In this document: one piece after another, positions 30,202 to 40,681 of the stretch
Layout: every line of letters starts with the position of its first letter
How positions within the stretch are numbered: the stretch's first letter is position 1
Source of the DNA: Ypsolopha sequella
Lineage: Eukaryota; Arthropoda; Insecta; Lepidoptera; Ypsolophidae
Length of the DNA stretch: 64,000 nucleotides
Direction: 5' to 3'
Assembly (NCBI GenBank): GCA_934047225.1
Contig: OW204005.1
Coordinates: 21,088,396 to 21,152,395, forward strand
Made by a program: the position numbers and the translations under genes
Notes under the pieces: model-generated
Seen by the model: only the letters and a program-made list of their open reading frames with translations
The model's database searches: none
What the model was told of the DNA's origin: nothing

Positions 30202-30594
30202 ATAATAGTAGTTTATGCTACAAGGGCGAAAATGAATAAACTACGAGGACGATTTAAAACACGAGCGTAGCGAGTGTTCTAAACGTAACCGAGTAATTTA
30301 TTGCTCTTACGCCCGTGTATCATACTACGTTTTTCAATGTATAGTGTGAGGAAATGAAACAAATATAATCTTGTGAACTTTAAATTATAATTGGCTCAAA
30401 AGGACTGTATCCAGAACCGTTAAACAGTGAAAAAAAAGTATAACATTTATGGTACACAGGAAAGGTTGCAGGTTAGCCAACTTCTCGTACATAAATAAAA
30501 AAATATATATTAATAAAGCCCTAGAGCAAAATAATGGACTTTCTGTTCGGTTTTGATGCATAAGAAGTGGGCCTTTACGAGCACTTGCATTGAA
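30202..30594 (-). repeat. Repeat H, copy 3 (reverse)
   Basis: It starts TAATAGTAGTTTATGCTAC and ends GAGCACTTGCATTG. The internal order is the reverse of copies 1 and 2. Copies 2 and 3 thus form an inverted pair about 0.85 kb apart, with repeat F copy 5 and the tRNA-like sequence between them. Confidence 0.8.
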
Positions 30595-30599
30595 AAATA

Positions 30600-31085
30600 T
30601 CTTTCATTACACGAACGGCATTGTTAAAAAGGGATTATGTTTTCCACGTGATTATATGTACGAAGCTATGCTGGTTTAACTTTTCTACCATGGTAAAAAT
30701 TGCGGAAGGTTAACGGCTGAATGTTCTACTTATAATATACAATGTAAGATCCTCTAAAACTTGTGACATTGCAATAAATGATTTGAGTTTGAGTTTGGTT
30801 AAATTTAATTTGTTGGTGAAATTTGAAACATATGTAGACAATGTCCATATGAACAACTTTTTCTATAAGGATTGTGCAAAATTCTTAAAATTTGTTTTCA
30901 CCTTTCCATACTGGACCAGTCAGGTAATCGGGGCAATTTGTATGGGAGGAAGTAAAAAAAAGTTGCGAATTTCGCTTAGTCCCATAGAAACAGTTGTTTA
31001 TATAGACTAGTACTACCTATGTTTTGAGTTTAGCCAATTAATGTAATTTTTTTACTGTTTTATTATATTATGTTTTATTTCTATG
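30600..31085. other. Unassigned sequence
   Basis: It includes the frame at 30783-31010, which has no recognisable motif, and ATTGCAATAAATGATTTGAG followed by TTTGAGTTTG, which resembles a retroposon tail. Confidence 0.3.
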
Positions 31086-31088
31086 AAT

Positions 31089-31172
31089 AAAGAAAACTTT
31101 CGATACATATTTCGACCCACTTGGGTGACGATGACCCCAAGTGGGTCGAAATATATATCGAAAGTTTTCTTT
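31089..31172. repeat. Short palindrome, hammerhead-like centre
   Basis: Arms AAAGAAAACTTTCGATACAT and ATATATCGAAAGTTTTCTTT, then TTCGACCCACTTGGG and CCCAAGTGGGTCGAA. On the plus strand the centre reads GACGATGA, CCCCAAGTGGG and TCGAAAT, close to the CTGATGA-stem-GAAA layout with the first bases altered. Confidence 0.8.
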
Positions 31173-31399
31173 TTTATTTAATTTCTACCATAATATTCAT
31201 AAAAATCTGTATATATATATATATAATAAAACAGCAAAAAAAGCTTTTATTAAGTAAAAATATTTATTGCCAATTAATGTACGAAGAGATAGTCAATTGT
31301 TCCAACTTTTTATGGTTTTTTATTCCTTCTATTTATGTCCATCCAACTACAGCATCGGCCGTTATTTATAAATTAAAAAAATTATTCAAATTAAAACAT

Positions 31400-31680
31400 T
31401 AAAATATTTTTTATTTACATTACAAAATGTAGGTTTTGAGGGGGTGGGACTCCCCTTTTAAGTTTTACAACCTGTTTTAAGGGAGACCCGCTCTTTTCTT
31501 TATAAATAACAGTCACCTTATATCAAAAAAACGAAAAAGGGACCAAGGGTAGATTTTCTCAGCGGAAGTGGACCCGCAGGCGAAAAGAAAATGAAATAAA
31601 ATAAATTAAGGCACGTCCCCCAACAAAATGCTGTGCTAAGCCGTTTTTTGCCTCCTTTTAGCTCGTTATTGAAAAGAAAT
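31400..31680. other. Unassigned, moderately GC-richer sequence
   Basis: GGTTTTGAGGGGGTGGGACT, GGGAGACCCGCTC and GGACCCGCAGGCG stand out from the AT-rich surroundings. No frame or repeat partner was recognised. Confidence 0.3.
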
Positions 31681-31694
31681 TAAAATGAATAAAT

Positions 31695-32050
31695 AAGATA
31701 CTCATACTCATACTCATTTATTGGTAAAATATAAAAACATTTACAAGTCATTTCAAACAATACAATTAAGCAGTATACAATTACAATTGATATAATAATA
31801 ATACAGACAGTGTGATTTATTATAAAATTAAATGTCAGATAAGGTCAAATAGCAGGTCAAAATTACAATGCTGTCTAAAAATGAATATCATAAAAGTCTT
31901 TCATGTTGTAAAAGGCATAATAATAGATAAGATAAGATAAGATAAGATAAATTTATTGATATTCAGTAAGAGTTATTACATATAATAGTATATTAAATAA
32001 CACAGCACTTATCTCCAATAACTCGCTGTAAAGATCATGTTGCTGATCGC
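31695..32050 (-). repeat. Two LINE-like 3' tails (ACTCAT and GATAA type)
   Basis: ATACTCATACTCATACTCAT (31700) followed by TTATTGGTAAAATATAAAAAC, and GATAAGATAAGATAAGATAA (31928) followed by ATTTATTGATATTCAG, both look like minus-strand retroposon 3' ends with microsatellite tails and an AATAAA-type signal next to them. Confidence 0.45.
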
Positions 32051-32283
32051 TGCCATGTTGCTGAAGTAAGTAAAAAGATATTTGCATCTATGCATTCCTT
32101 AAAGAGTCAGCAAAAGTTCTTACCATACTCCGCTAAGGTTACGTTGGTTAATTCTCTGTTGCTTCCCATTCTAGACTACGCTGATGACTGGTTTCCCGAT
32201 TTAATTGTAAAATTATTAAACAAACTGGACCGTCTTCTCAATCTTTGTATTCGCTATATCTTTGGTCTTCGAAAGTATGATCA

Positions 32284-32424
32284 GGTCCTCTGAAAAGGCC
32301 GCTTTGGATGAATCATATTATGATTCTGTTGTAATGCCGTCTTTTTTGCACGCATGAAGAAACTCTGACTCTATCCTACTTTCAAATCATTTCATAATTC
32401 ACCCAAGTTGGCCTTTTTAGATCC
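32284..32424. mobile_element. Small MITE Z1 in LINE copy 2
   Basis: Inverted ends GGTCCTCTGAAAAGGCC then GCTTTGGATGAAT, and ATTCACCCAAGTTGG then CCTTTTTAGATCCC. It interrupts the LINE between KYD and the next codon at exactly the position where a different MITE interrupts LINE copy 3 (46220). LINE copy 1 is uninserted there. A 2-bp CA repeat flanks it. Confidence 0.75.
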
Positions 32425-32723
32425 CCATATTTCACAATCTCGCTCTGAATTGGGTTGGCTTAATATTAAGTTCCGTAGAAATGCCCCATCCTTGCTTTTC
32501 TTTATAGTATTTTAAACAACTCATGTTCTCCTCCCTATCTCAAAGATCGTTTTATCCCCTTTGGTTCCCTTGGACGTCTTCTACGTCCAAGTAAAGCACT
32601 GCTTCTCCGTACTCCAGAACATTCTACTCAAATGTATTCGAATTCCTTTACTGTGTCAGCAATTCGACTTTGGAATAATCTTCCACTTCATATATATACG
32701 CGAGGATACATCGGTGACTACTT

Positions 32724-33155
32724 TTAAGGCGCTCTTATCCCTAAATCAGTAATTTCAAAGTCAAATAGAAGTTTCAAATATCGTCTAAAACTTCCGAAAA
32801 AAAAATATGCAATATAGTTCCAACCTTTATCTAGGTCTTCCACGCATGTGTTACACGATCAGATAAACTTTGCTCGATAGAAATAATTCACGAACACAGC
32901 ATGTAATAGGACCTTTCAAATCATGCCATTTCCATAATTCCACTCTTTTATTAACGAAACATATCTGGTAATATTGCTCTTTAAATTTTCTAGGTCGACC
33001 ACGTAAGTGGGTTTTAATAAACATGACCCTTATTTTTAAACAATTTAAAAACCGATAAAAACAACGAAAAAGTACAAAAGTGTGGTTATTTTCTTTACTC
33101 CTTACACGTAAAGAAAAAGACAGAGAGTCACTCTTCTGGGATAAGAGCGCCTTAA
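32724..33155 (-). mobile_element. TTAA-flanked MITE A3, copy b, 432 bp, complete
   Basis: The ends are TTAAGGCGCTCTTATC and GATAAGAGCGCCTTAA. It lies in LINE copy 2 at ACTTTTAAAAACAAGG, which is uninterrupted in LINE copy 1 near 38055. This proves TTAA target duplication. It is the uninserted equivalent of the Tc1-split copy at 15932. No coding capacity, so any mobility depends on an unlinked transposase, probably piggyBac-like. Confidence 0.93.
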
Positions 33156-33426
33156 AAACAAGGTATATCAACATTACCTTGATCTACAAAATAAACAAAT
33201 AAGTCAACTCTTATAAACTAAAATACGTGTTTAAGGTTATAATCTTTGTTTAACCTCTCGTTAATACTATTTGCGTTTATATATTTATATGTATCAGTGC
33301 ATGTATTATTAAGATATAGAGGTAGTATATGCATTTGATTATAAGTAACCTATTTATGTATTTTACCTATATAATATTTTTAGTTAAAATTAATTATATA
33401 TTTATATACCTAGTCATAAAACTGAT

Positions 33427-33782
33427 AGTAGAGCTGATGCCGGGCTCGACTGTGTAGAAACCACCATCTTACTTGGAGACCCCCTCGAAGTAATTCGGGG
33501 GAGAGTAAGAGGACAGCTCACAGGCAAAATACCAGGAGGCCCACCATGCCTGGGACCGACGGATGGCGGTATATCCATCCCTAATAGCCGGGACTTATAT
33601 GGAAGAGACTGGTGACGGGCAGCGGCGTCACTGGTGCGAGGGTTCCGGCACCACGCTCACCAACCCGCCTGCCCAGCGTGTGTGAGTATGGGTAATTCTT
33701 CCAGGATGACCGCCGGGAGTGGCAAATTCCTGGAAAGGCTTATGTCCAGCAGTGGACGAACTAGGCCGATGGATGGATGGAG
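33427..33782 (+). repeat. Repeat K, copy 2
   Basis: It follows the order of copy 1 with the additional CCATGCCTGGGACCGACGG. It ends GATGGATGGA. It is followed immediately by a reversed copy of part of itself. Confidence 0.75.
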
Positions 33783-33928
33783 ATGAAAATGCACCGATCG
33801 TCGTTACAGCCACACGCCGATCAACGACGATCGGTGCGTCTTCATCTCCATCCGTCCATCCGCTGGGCAGGCGGGTTGGTGAGCGCGGTGCCGGAACCCT
33901 CGCACCAGTGACGCCGCTGCCCGTCGGA
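33614..33928. repeat. Inverted duplication of repeat K
   Basis: GACGGGCAGCGGCGTCACTG, GTGCGAGGGTTCCGGCACC and CACCAACCCGCCTGCCCAGC (33614-33679) reappear reversed at 33865-33928 (GCTGGGCAGGCGGGTTGGTG through GCCGCTGCCCGTC). The centre is a second inverted repeat, GATGAAAATGCACCGATCGT with ACGATCGGTGCGTCTTCATC (33781-33847). The two frames at 33628-33976 are open only because of these repeats. Confidence 0.9.
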
Positions 33929-34136
33929 TTTGATAATCGGATTTGCAATATGGAAGCTGACCCGCTTTTTTCGTAAAAATTTTACTTATTTTAAAGTTAT
34001 TTAAATTTAGGAAGATTGAAAGTATGTATATTTGTGATGTGTAATTAATAATCGCCTTGACTCAAAACACACCATATTTTTTCAATTTTTTATCATCTAC
34101 GTAGACGGAACTGAATCCGACGCAAAACAGAAGTTT

Positions 34137-34156
34137 AACATTGTGGAGCCCCTTAA
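34137..34156. mobile_element. MITE B end, partial
   Basis: AACATTGTGGAGCCCC followed by TTAA, matching the right end of MITE B at 20681. The rest of the element is not recognisable upstream. The TTAA is shared with element C copy 1. Confidence 0.5.
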
Positions 34157-34649
34157 GGGGCAGGTAGACCTTGAGTCGACCTTTGTCGGTACAAATATCG
34201 GCAGAAACTATATTGAAATAACGTTTAATATCAGCGCGCACTGCATTACGATGTCCGTCGCTTTCTCTGGATAGCGCAAAATAGGAGAAAATAATACTTT
34301 TCACATGGACGCCATGGACGGAAATAAAAACCATAAACAAATTTTCTAAGCAATATTTTCCTAGTATTTTATTGCAAGAACCATACAAATACCATTAGTG
34401 GTTTCGAAGAAAAAACCAATTTTACTTATCAGTTATTAACCAATTTTAATCAGTCTAAAAGCAGTTTGCCTTTGAACAATATTTTCATACTGTACTTTTA
34501 ACGCAAGAATAATTTTCAGAAATCAGTTTTTTTCCTGAATAACAAATAACACTACCTAATTTTTTTCATTATTTTTCAACATCTCATTTAAGTGACATAT
34601 CGTTATCAGTAAGAGTAATTTTTGGATGACGCTGGAAGAGGCGCCTTAA
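34153..34649. mobile_element. TTAA-flanked element C, copy 1
   Basis: It is bounded by TTAA at 34153 and 34646 with weak inverted ends (TTAAGGGGCAGG and CCTCTTCCAG-type). CAAAATAGGAGAAAATAATA and CTTTTCACATGGACGCC link it to C copy 2 at 13390. The minus-strand 108-codon frame at 34062-34388 has no motif and is taken as chance. Confidence 0.55.
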
Positions 34650-34739
34650 ACCTAATAATTTAATTAAATAGTATAATTTCTTAACTTATGATTCCTCTAA
34701 GGTGTAAACATTAATTGATTACAGACTGTAAAAGGAAAA

Positions 34740-35330
34740 GGACTATATGAGACAGGTAGACAAAGATATATATGTTTTTCTTTTTTTCATTAACCTGAAT
34801 TCCTACTGTCTTGTATTTTCTTATCCCTTGGTTAAAGTAGATATAAGTCATATATTGTATAGTATAAGTTTTATGTTGAAAAAAAGACATGATCTTGCTA
34901 AGTTTCTTGCCCTTCTTCTTAGTAAGACTAATCGAATGGGCGGAGGTAGGCATGTATTTATATATGTAACCTATTAGTATGTAGTATATAGGATGGGATT
35001 TGGTCGGCCGCCTGGATTCGTGCTGGGGGCTCGGTTGGTGATCATTGAACCTTGTTCCTGGTCCCTGGCCGGGTCTCCGGTATGGGTTCGGGCGGCTGAT
35101 TGGATTTTACCTTGTATAATATATATTTTACCTATCATTTTAATCGTAAATATATTGCTACATAAATTAAATAAACCTTTAATTTAGTTCATGTACATTT
35201 ATTATTCTATTACATATATTTTCTTTATTAGATTAAATTTGACGTGTAAAAAGTGTATATATCTATACCTGCTTTGCAAAATAAACTATTTGAATTTGAA
35301 TTTGAATTTGAATTTGAACCGAATTGCCTA
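34740..35330 (+). repeat. LINE 3' end E, copy 1, with TTTGAA tail
   Basis: It contains AACCTGAATTCCTACTGTC, GGGCGGAGGTAGGCATGTAT, GGCCGCCTGGATTCGTGCTG, GGTCCCTGGCCGGGTCTCCG, ATTGCTACATAAATTAAATA and ends CTTTGCAAAATAAACTATTT and then four GAATTT units. AATAAA followed by a microsatellite is typical of a non-LTR 3' end. This copy is the uninserted reference for D4 in the copy at 53962-54735. Confidence 0.7.
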
Positions 35331-35669
35331 ACGAATAAAACCCAACAAACTTTTTCAAATAAAGACGAAACTTAAATTTATTTATTAACTCGTACGCCAT
35401 GAAACCCGACAGACCAATAAGCCTGCGGTTTACCCAGAACTTATGCATTCACCAATTTATTCTTTAAAGTTAATCATTCTAAAATAGACCTTATTTTTAG
35501 AGTGATAGAGATGTTTAAAGCCGAAGTTTTATGTAAGTGCTCTGTAGCAAAGCCTGACAACTTGCTCACTAAGTAAACATCGCTTAAGCTTCACTTAAAC
35601 TTAAGAACAAGTCCAAAACATCCATTGCGCTATTTGTAGATGCTTCTAGGACTAAGTGATATTTGGAAT

Positions 35670-36475
35670 ATTTTTTTTTTAGTCTTTATTTAAAGGGTTT
35701 GGTCACATAGTGACCATGTCAGCCTAATTGTCCACTTTAAGCATTAATCACAGTTTTTACTAGATTATACAGTGCTTCTTAATTTAATTCCTCTCTTAAC
35801 TAACTTAACTAACGCCTTGGCCTCTTCCGAATATGGAGAAGCCAAAGCACTGTTACATCCACCCAGGTCAAATACTGAATGATGATATATTTGTCACCTT
35901 TGAGCCGTGTTTCGCACACACTCCAGCAATATATGATAAACGTCTTCAACTACCCCACATTCAATACAGTTCGGTATATCTGACGTGCGCATCATATAAT
36001 CAAACTTATTTAATGTAATGTGTCCGGAACGCAGTATAAAATTTAGAACAAGATCACTCCTATTAGCATACTTTTCGAACCATGGGAAACGAAAAGGACT
36101 ACATTGGATGGTTCTGTACCAAATTCCCTTTTCCAAGGATCTTTGGTCAAAATACTCCTTCCACTGGCAATAGCATAGATCTCTTACTATGTGTAACATG
36201 TCTGAGAAGAGAGGATTACATGTCACGGGTATGCCATCAGTAGTAGCAAGCTTAGCCAACAAATCGACCTCCTCGTTTCCCTTTATCCCGACATGAGATG
36301 GAATCCATTGCAAAATTATTATTTAATTATTAGACTTATATTTTAAAATTATGTCTAAAATATTATAGGTTATCAGAATACCTCGACTATTCGAGGTGCA
36401 CCGAGCCAAATGTTGTAGCGCACTCTGAGTCAGAAAAAATGACAATTTCTTCACAGACAAGAGATTGAGCATATG
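35670..36475 (-). pseudogene. RNase H-bearing non-LTR retrotransposon, 3' part
   Basis: On the minus strand, EEIVIFSDSECATTFGSV (RNase H second strand region with the D of FSDS) is followed, after frameshifts and a stop, by LQWIPSHVGIKGNEEVDLLA (the WIPSHVGIxGNExxD box). The C-terminal zinc-finger-like IPNCIECG, then YHILLEC follows at 35920-35950. This set is typical of I/R1-type LINEs whose ORF2 has an RNase H domain after the RT. The RT is missing. The element ends in a poly(T) on the plus strand at 35671-35681 (a poly(A) tail). Confidence 0.85.
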
Positions 36476-36489
36476 ATATTTGACATTAG

Positions 36490-36735
36490 AATCATTGATA
36501 TAACAAAGAAGAAGATACAGTACAGTCTTATATTGTCAGTCGAAAAATTGACCTCTTTTTTGGACGAGCGCCACAACGAAAGACGTAGAGCGACAAGCTT
36601 AGAAAGTAGCGCGATCGAAACGTAGCGAATAATTTTGCATGTATTCGTAGGTCCACACGCGGGAAACGGGTACCAACTACTGGACAGCACTGCATGACTC
36701 GAAAATTCTCTCCACCGATCGCCATTACTACCCTA
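36490..36735. other. Unassigned sequence between two LINEs
   Basis: It is locally GC-richer (GACGAGCGCCACAACGAAAG, AAGTAGCGCGATCGAAACGT, CACACGCGGGAAACGGGTAC). The short minus frames here have no recognised domain. It may be a decayed LINE 5' or host DNA. Confidence 0.3.
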
Positions 36736-36739
36736 GAAT

Positions 36740-38477
36740 AATTATTATTATTGATCCATCTGAATTCAAGCACTACCGCCCCATATCGATTCTTCCTTTC
36801 CTGTCCAAGGTGCTTGAACGTGTAGTAAATCGTCAGCTCCTTAACTTTCTTCATGCTAACCATCTCCTTAACCCACTTCAATCAGGATTTCGTCCTGGCC
36901 ACAGCACTTGCTCTGCTCTCATTAAAATTACTGACGATTTTCGTAAAGCTATGGATGAACAACAACTCACTCTCTTGACCCTCCTCGATTTTAGCAATGC
37001 TTTTAACTGTGTTGATTATGACATAATCATCACTATCCTCCGGTCTCTAAACTTATCTGATTCTACCATAACTTGGTTCTATTCATACCTCATTGGGCGC
37101 AAACAACGTATACGTCTTAACGACACTTTTTCTGATTGGTGTGACATAACAGCTGGAGTTCCACGAGGTGGCGTACTGTCCCCTCTCCTGTTCTCTATAT
37201 TTATCAACACCCTTACTACCGTTATTAACTTTAGCTCTTTCCATTTTTACGCAGATGATCTGCAATAATATCTATCATGTAAACAAGATCTGTTACCTGT
37301 GACCATACAAAAGATGTCATCAGATCTTGATTCCATTTGTCTATGGTCAGAACAATTCGGGCTTCTTGTAAATCCTGCAAAAACGCAGGTCATGATCTTG
37401 GGCAGCAGAGCGCTAGTGGATAAGCTTGACATCAGCACTCTGCCTCAAGTAAAGTTTCATGGAATCTCACTAACTTACTGCACTGAGGTAAAAAACTTGG
37501 GGCTTCACATTCAGAACAATATGAGCTGGGATCACCATGTTGCTGAAGTAAGTAAAAAGATATTTGCATCTATGCATTCTTTAAAGCGTCTGCAAAAATT
37601 CTTACCATACTACGCTAAGGTTACGTTGGTTAATTCTCTGTTGCTTCCCATTCTAGACTATGCTGATGTCTGCTTTCCCGATTTAATTGTAGAATTATTA
37701 AACAAACTGGACCGTCTTCTTAATCTTTGTATTCGCTATATCTTTGGTCTTCGAAAGTACGATCATATCTCACAATCTCGCTCTGAATTGGGTTGGCTTA
37801 ATATTAAGTTTCGTAGAAATGCCCACATCCTTGCTTTTCTTTATAGTATTTTGCACAACTCATGTTCTCCTCCCTATCTCAAAGAACGTTTTATCCCCTT
37901 TGGTTCCCTTGGACGTCTTCTACGTCCAAGTAAAGCACTGCTTCTCCGTACTCCAGAACATTCTACTCAAATGTATTCGAATTCCTTTACTGTGTCAGAA
38001 ATTCGCCTTTGGAATAATCTTCCACTTCATATACGCGAGGCTACATCAGTGACTACTTTTAAAAACAAGGTATATCAACATTACCTTGATCTACAAAATA
38101 AAGAAATAGGAAATAAAAATAAAAAACTCTAAATACGTGTTTAAGGTTATAATCTTTGTTTAACCTCTCGTAAATACTATTTGTGTTTATATATTTATAT
38201 GTATCAGTGTATGTATTATATAGAGGTAGTATATGTATTTGATTATAAATTATAAGTTACCTATTTATGTATTTTACCTATATAATTATTTTAGTTAAAA
38301 TTAATTGTATCATATTAATATGCCTAGTCATAATACTGTTTCCTCACCGAAGCACTACCCTTGACAAGTTCTACATCGCCAAAGGTTAGCTGGAAGAAAA
38401 TGCTTATTAGCATTAAGCTCGCCTATGTACATGTTTTTATTTGTGCAATAAAGAATTTTTAATAATAATAATAATAA
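36740..38477 (+). mobile_element. LINE copy 1 (Jockey/CR1 group), 5' truncated, TAA tail
   Basis: It starts at an ATTATTATT junction and ends in AATAAAGAATTTTTAATAAT and further TAA units. TAGAAT occurs just before the start (36734-36739) and just after the tail (38478-38483), a plausible target-site duplication. It contains the RT pseudogene described next and a 3' UTR with the conserved stem-loop CTGGAAGAAAATGCTTATTA, GCATTAAGCTCGCC. Confidence 0.85.
36753..38132 (+). pseudogene. Non-LTR reverse transcriptase with one in-frame stop
   Basis: The frame opens inside the protein at DPSEFKHYRPISIL and is continuous to 38132 apart from a TAA at 37266, straight after the catalytic YADD. Motifs in order: FRPGHSTCSAL (region 2), LLDFSNAFNCVDYD (motif A), TAGVPRGGVLSPLLFSIFIN (motif B), FHFYADD (motif C, 37248-37259), then the thumb and the long C-terminus with RLLNLCIRYIFGLRKYD, LRTPEHSTQMYSNSF and IRLWNNLPLHIRE. 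It would make cDNA from its own RNA at a nick in the target. The endonuclease ORF is missing by 5' truncation. Only one stop, so the copy is not old. Confidence 0.92.
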
Positions 38478-38600
38478 TAGAATGCAGTCCATATTATATG
38501 GCAGTAAAAATATTCAATAAGGTACCAGAAAATGTAAAAAATTAACATAAATTAACCAGCTACAGTAATAAACTTAAAACATATTTAATATATATTTATA

Positions 38601-38952
38601 GTGACTCTCTGTCTTTTTCTTTACGTGTAAGGAGTAAAGAAAATAACCACACTTTTGTACTTTTTCGTTGTTTTTATCGGTTTTTAAATTGTTTAAAAAT
38701 AAGGGATATGTTTATTAAAACCCACTTACGTGGTCGACCTAGAAAATTTAAAGAGCAATATTACCAGATATGTTTCGTAAATAAAAGAGTGGAATTATGG
38801 AAATGGCATGATTTGAAAGGTCTTATTAAAGGTTCGTGAATTATTTCTATCGAGCAAAGTTTATCTGATCGTATAACACATGCGTGGAAGTTCGAACTAT
38901 ATCGTGTATTTTTTTTTTTGAAGTTTTAGACTATATTTGAAAGTTATATATA
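38601..38952 (+). mobile_element. MITE A3, copy c, ends missing
   Basis: It matches A3 copy a from GTGACTCTCTGTCTTTTTC to AGACTATATTTGAAAGTTAT. Both terminal TTAAGGCG ends are lost. A GAACTATATCGTG stretch corresponds to the Tc1 target of copy a and is uninserted. Confidence 0.8.
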
Positions 38953-38994
38953 TAACTTTAAACTCTCGCGTTTTGTACACATTATAATATATAT

Positions 38995-39085
38995 AATCGG
39001 GTCTACCGCGATCAATTTTTACCTTTTTACGAAAAGGGGGACACCCGACGTTTCGAGACAGTTGCATGTCTCGTGGTCTACGGGA
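38995..39085 (-). repeat. 'GGGTCTACCGCG' element end with hammerhead-like stem
   Basis: On the minus strand: GACCACGAGACATGCAACTG, TCTCGAAACGTCGGGTGTCC and a final CGCGGTAGACCC. GAGACA and TGTCTC pair and are followed by GAAAC, the order of stem II and GAAA. The CUGANGA half is altered to CCACGA. The terminal GGGTCTACCGCG is shared with the small MITE at 46220. Confidence 0.5.
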
Positions 39086-39240
39086 AACTGGCAAGTATGG
39101 CGAGGCGCAGTGATGAGATGCAGGTGACGACCGAAGTATTTTCCTTGTACCCGCAAAAACACTTTAGTCTTTAAAATTAATTGTTATCTTATTCACGCAC
39201 GGCACACAACGCTCACAGTTTAGTGCATCTCCGGATACTT

Positions 39241-39606
39241 TACGAGCAAGGCCCACTTTTTATGCATCAAAACCAAACAGAAAGTCAGTTATTTTGCCAT
39301 AGGGCTTTAATATATATGTATTTTTTTTACTTATTTACGAGAAGTTGGCTAACTTGCAACCTTTCCTGTGTACCATAAATGTTATACTTTTTTTTCCACT
39401 GTTTAACGGCCCTGGATAGTCCTGGATAGTAAGGAAGTCCTTTTGAGCCAAACATAATTTAAAGTTCACAAGATTATATTTGTTTTATTTCCTCGCACTA
39501 CGCATTGAAAAACCTACTATGATACATGGGCGTAAGAGCAATAAATTACTCGGTTACGTTTAAAAATATTTATTCTTTTTTGCCCTTGTAGCATAAACTA
39601 CTATTA
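39241..39606 (+). repeat. Repeat H, copy 4, palindromic core deleted
   Basis: It follows the H order until CTCGGTTACGTTTAAAA, then jumps to ATATTTATTCTTTTTTGCCC. The whole ACACTCGCTACGCTCGTGTT block and the following GTCCTCG are gone. Otherwise it is complete to CATAAACTACTATTA. Confidence 0.75.
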
Positions 39607-40681
39607 TGTGAGGATGCAGAATCGAAGCAGGGGGAGGGGGAAATTTAATTTGGTAATTTTTTTTGTCAAAAAAAGTGACTAAATTATATTTATCATCCAC
39701 AATACGAAGCGCGAGTCGGTTTATTTTATAAGCAATCACACATCACAATCAGTATAATGTCTAAAATACTCAAGTGACGTCATATCCGACAATTCTATAA
39801 AAATCATAAAAAATAATGGTTAATTTATATACCAAAACAATGAAAACTATCTATGTCATAAAGTGGCGTAAATTCTGTGCAAAAGTTTTAAAAAATCATT
39901 TAGAAATTAAACTATGGGGATTCAGCTAAACTTAGCTAGTGAGACAATGAGCGTTTTTCTCATTGTTTTTTTTTTTTTCTTAGTTCTTAGCTTTCCTCCA
40001 GATGTCACTGTCCATGTCAACATAGATAATATATGTTTCGTAGCAATCAATGTCAAAGTGTTTTTAGTTTGTTTGGAATGTATGTAAATTTTGTCTTTGA
40101 TTATGTTGCTAAAGTATACGACAGTGCCATCTAGGAATATTATTGAACACTAAATTTGACACAAGGAAAAATGCTCATTGTGAGATAATTCCGCGCAACA
40201 CGACTTAACTTATTTGGCCGGACTAAACTTAATTTGAGCGTTCTGTCTTTTTCCTTCTGTATAGAAAAGATAAAGACGGTTAAGGTTGGTCCTGTCAAAT
40301 TAGTTAAGGCCCCAGACTCTCTTTGCAACATTTCGCTTTCATCTTACCTGAGGCTTTAGAAGTGGCGCTCCCCCCGCCGCATTAAGATGTTAGAGACCGC
40401 ACCTGAATGTTGCTCTACTTCGTTAAATGAGTGTACGATTACTTAAAATTTGACATGTGAAGATTTTTAATTATTCAAGTAACGGTAATTTACAAAGTTT
40501 GGTTTGTTTATCGGAACAAACAAAATGAATTTGCAAAAGCAAAATAAACAAAAGTAAATCTACCTGGAATAGATGGCTTATTGGTAGCAGTAAGAGTGAT
40601 TAGTATTTAGACACAATACATTTTATAGGTCATGCAATTATTTGCAGATTTTTACCGAAGGAGACCAGAAGGAACCAGATT
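39607..40681. other. Unassigned sequence with a G-repeat fragment
   Basis: ATTATATTTATCATCCACAA and TACGAAGCGCGAGTCGG at 39682-39720 are a G-repeat end. The rest has no recognised frame or repeat. CTGAGGCTTTAGAAGTGGCG and TCCCCCCGCCGC near 40348-40381 are locally GC-rich. The minus frame at 40140-40331 has no motif. Confidence 0.35.

Larger units (their letters stand above)
32055..33424 (+). pseudogene. LINE copy 2, RT C-terminal part, with two nested MITEs
   Basis: It is homologous to 37540-38360 of LINE copy 1: FASMHSLKSQQKFLPYSAK, LLPILDYADDWFP and RLLNLCIRYIFGLRKYD, then a 141-bp MITE (32284), then HISQSRSELGW-equivalent coding with frameshifts, then MITE A3 copy b (32724-33155) and the 3' UTR. 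It lacks the RT palm, is 5' truncated and ends where repeat K begins (33427). The frames at 32090-32293 and 32561-32752 are pieces of it. Confidence 0.85.

Noticed and set aside
33628..33976. Proline- and glycine-rich frames on both strands
   Set aside because: They lie wholly in the inverted duplication of repeat K.
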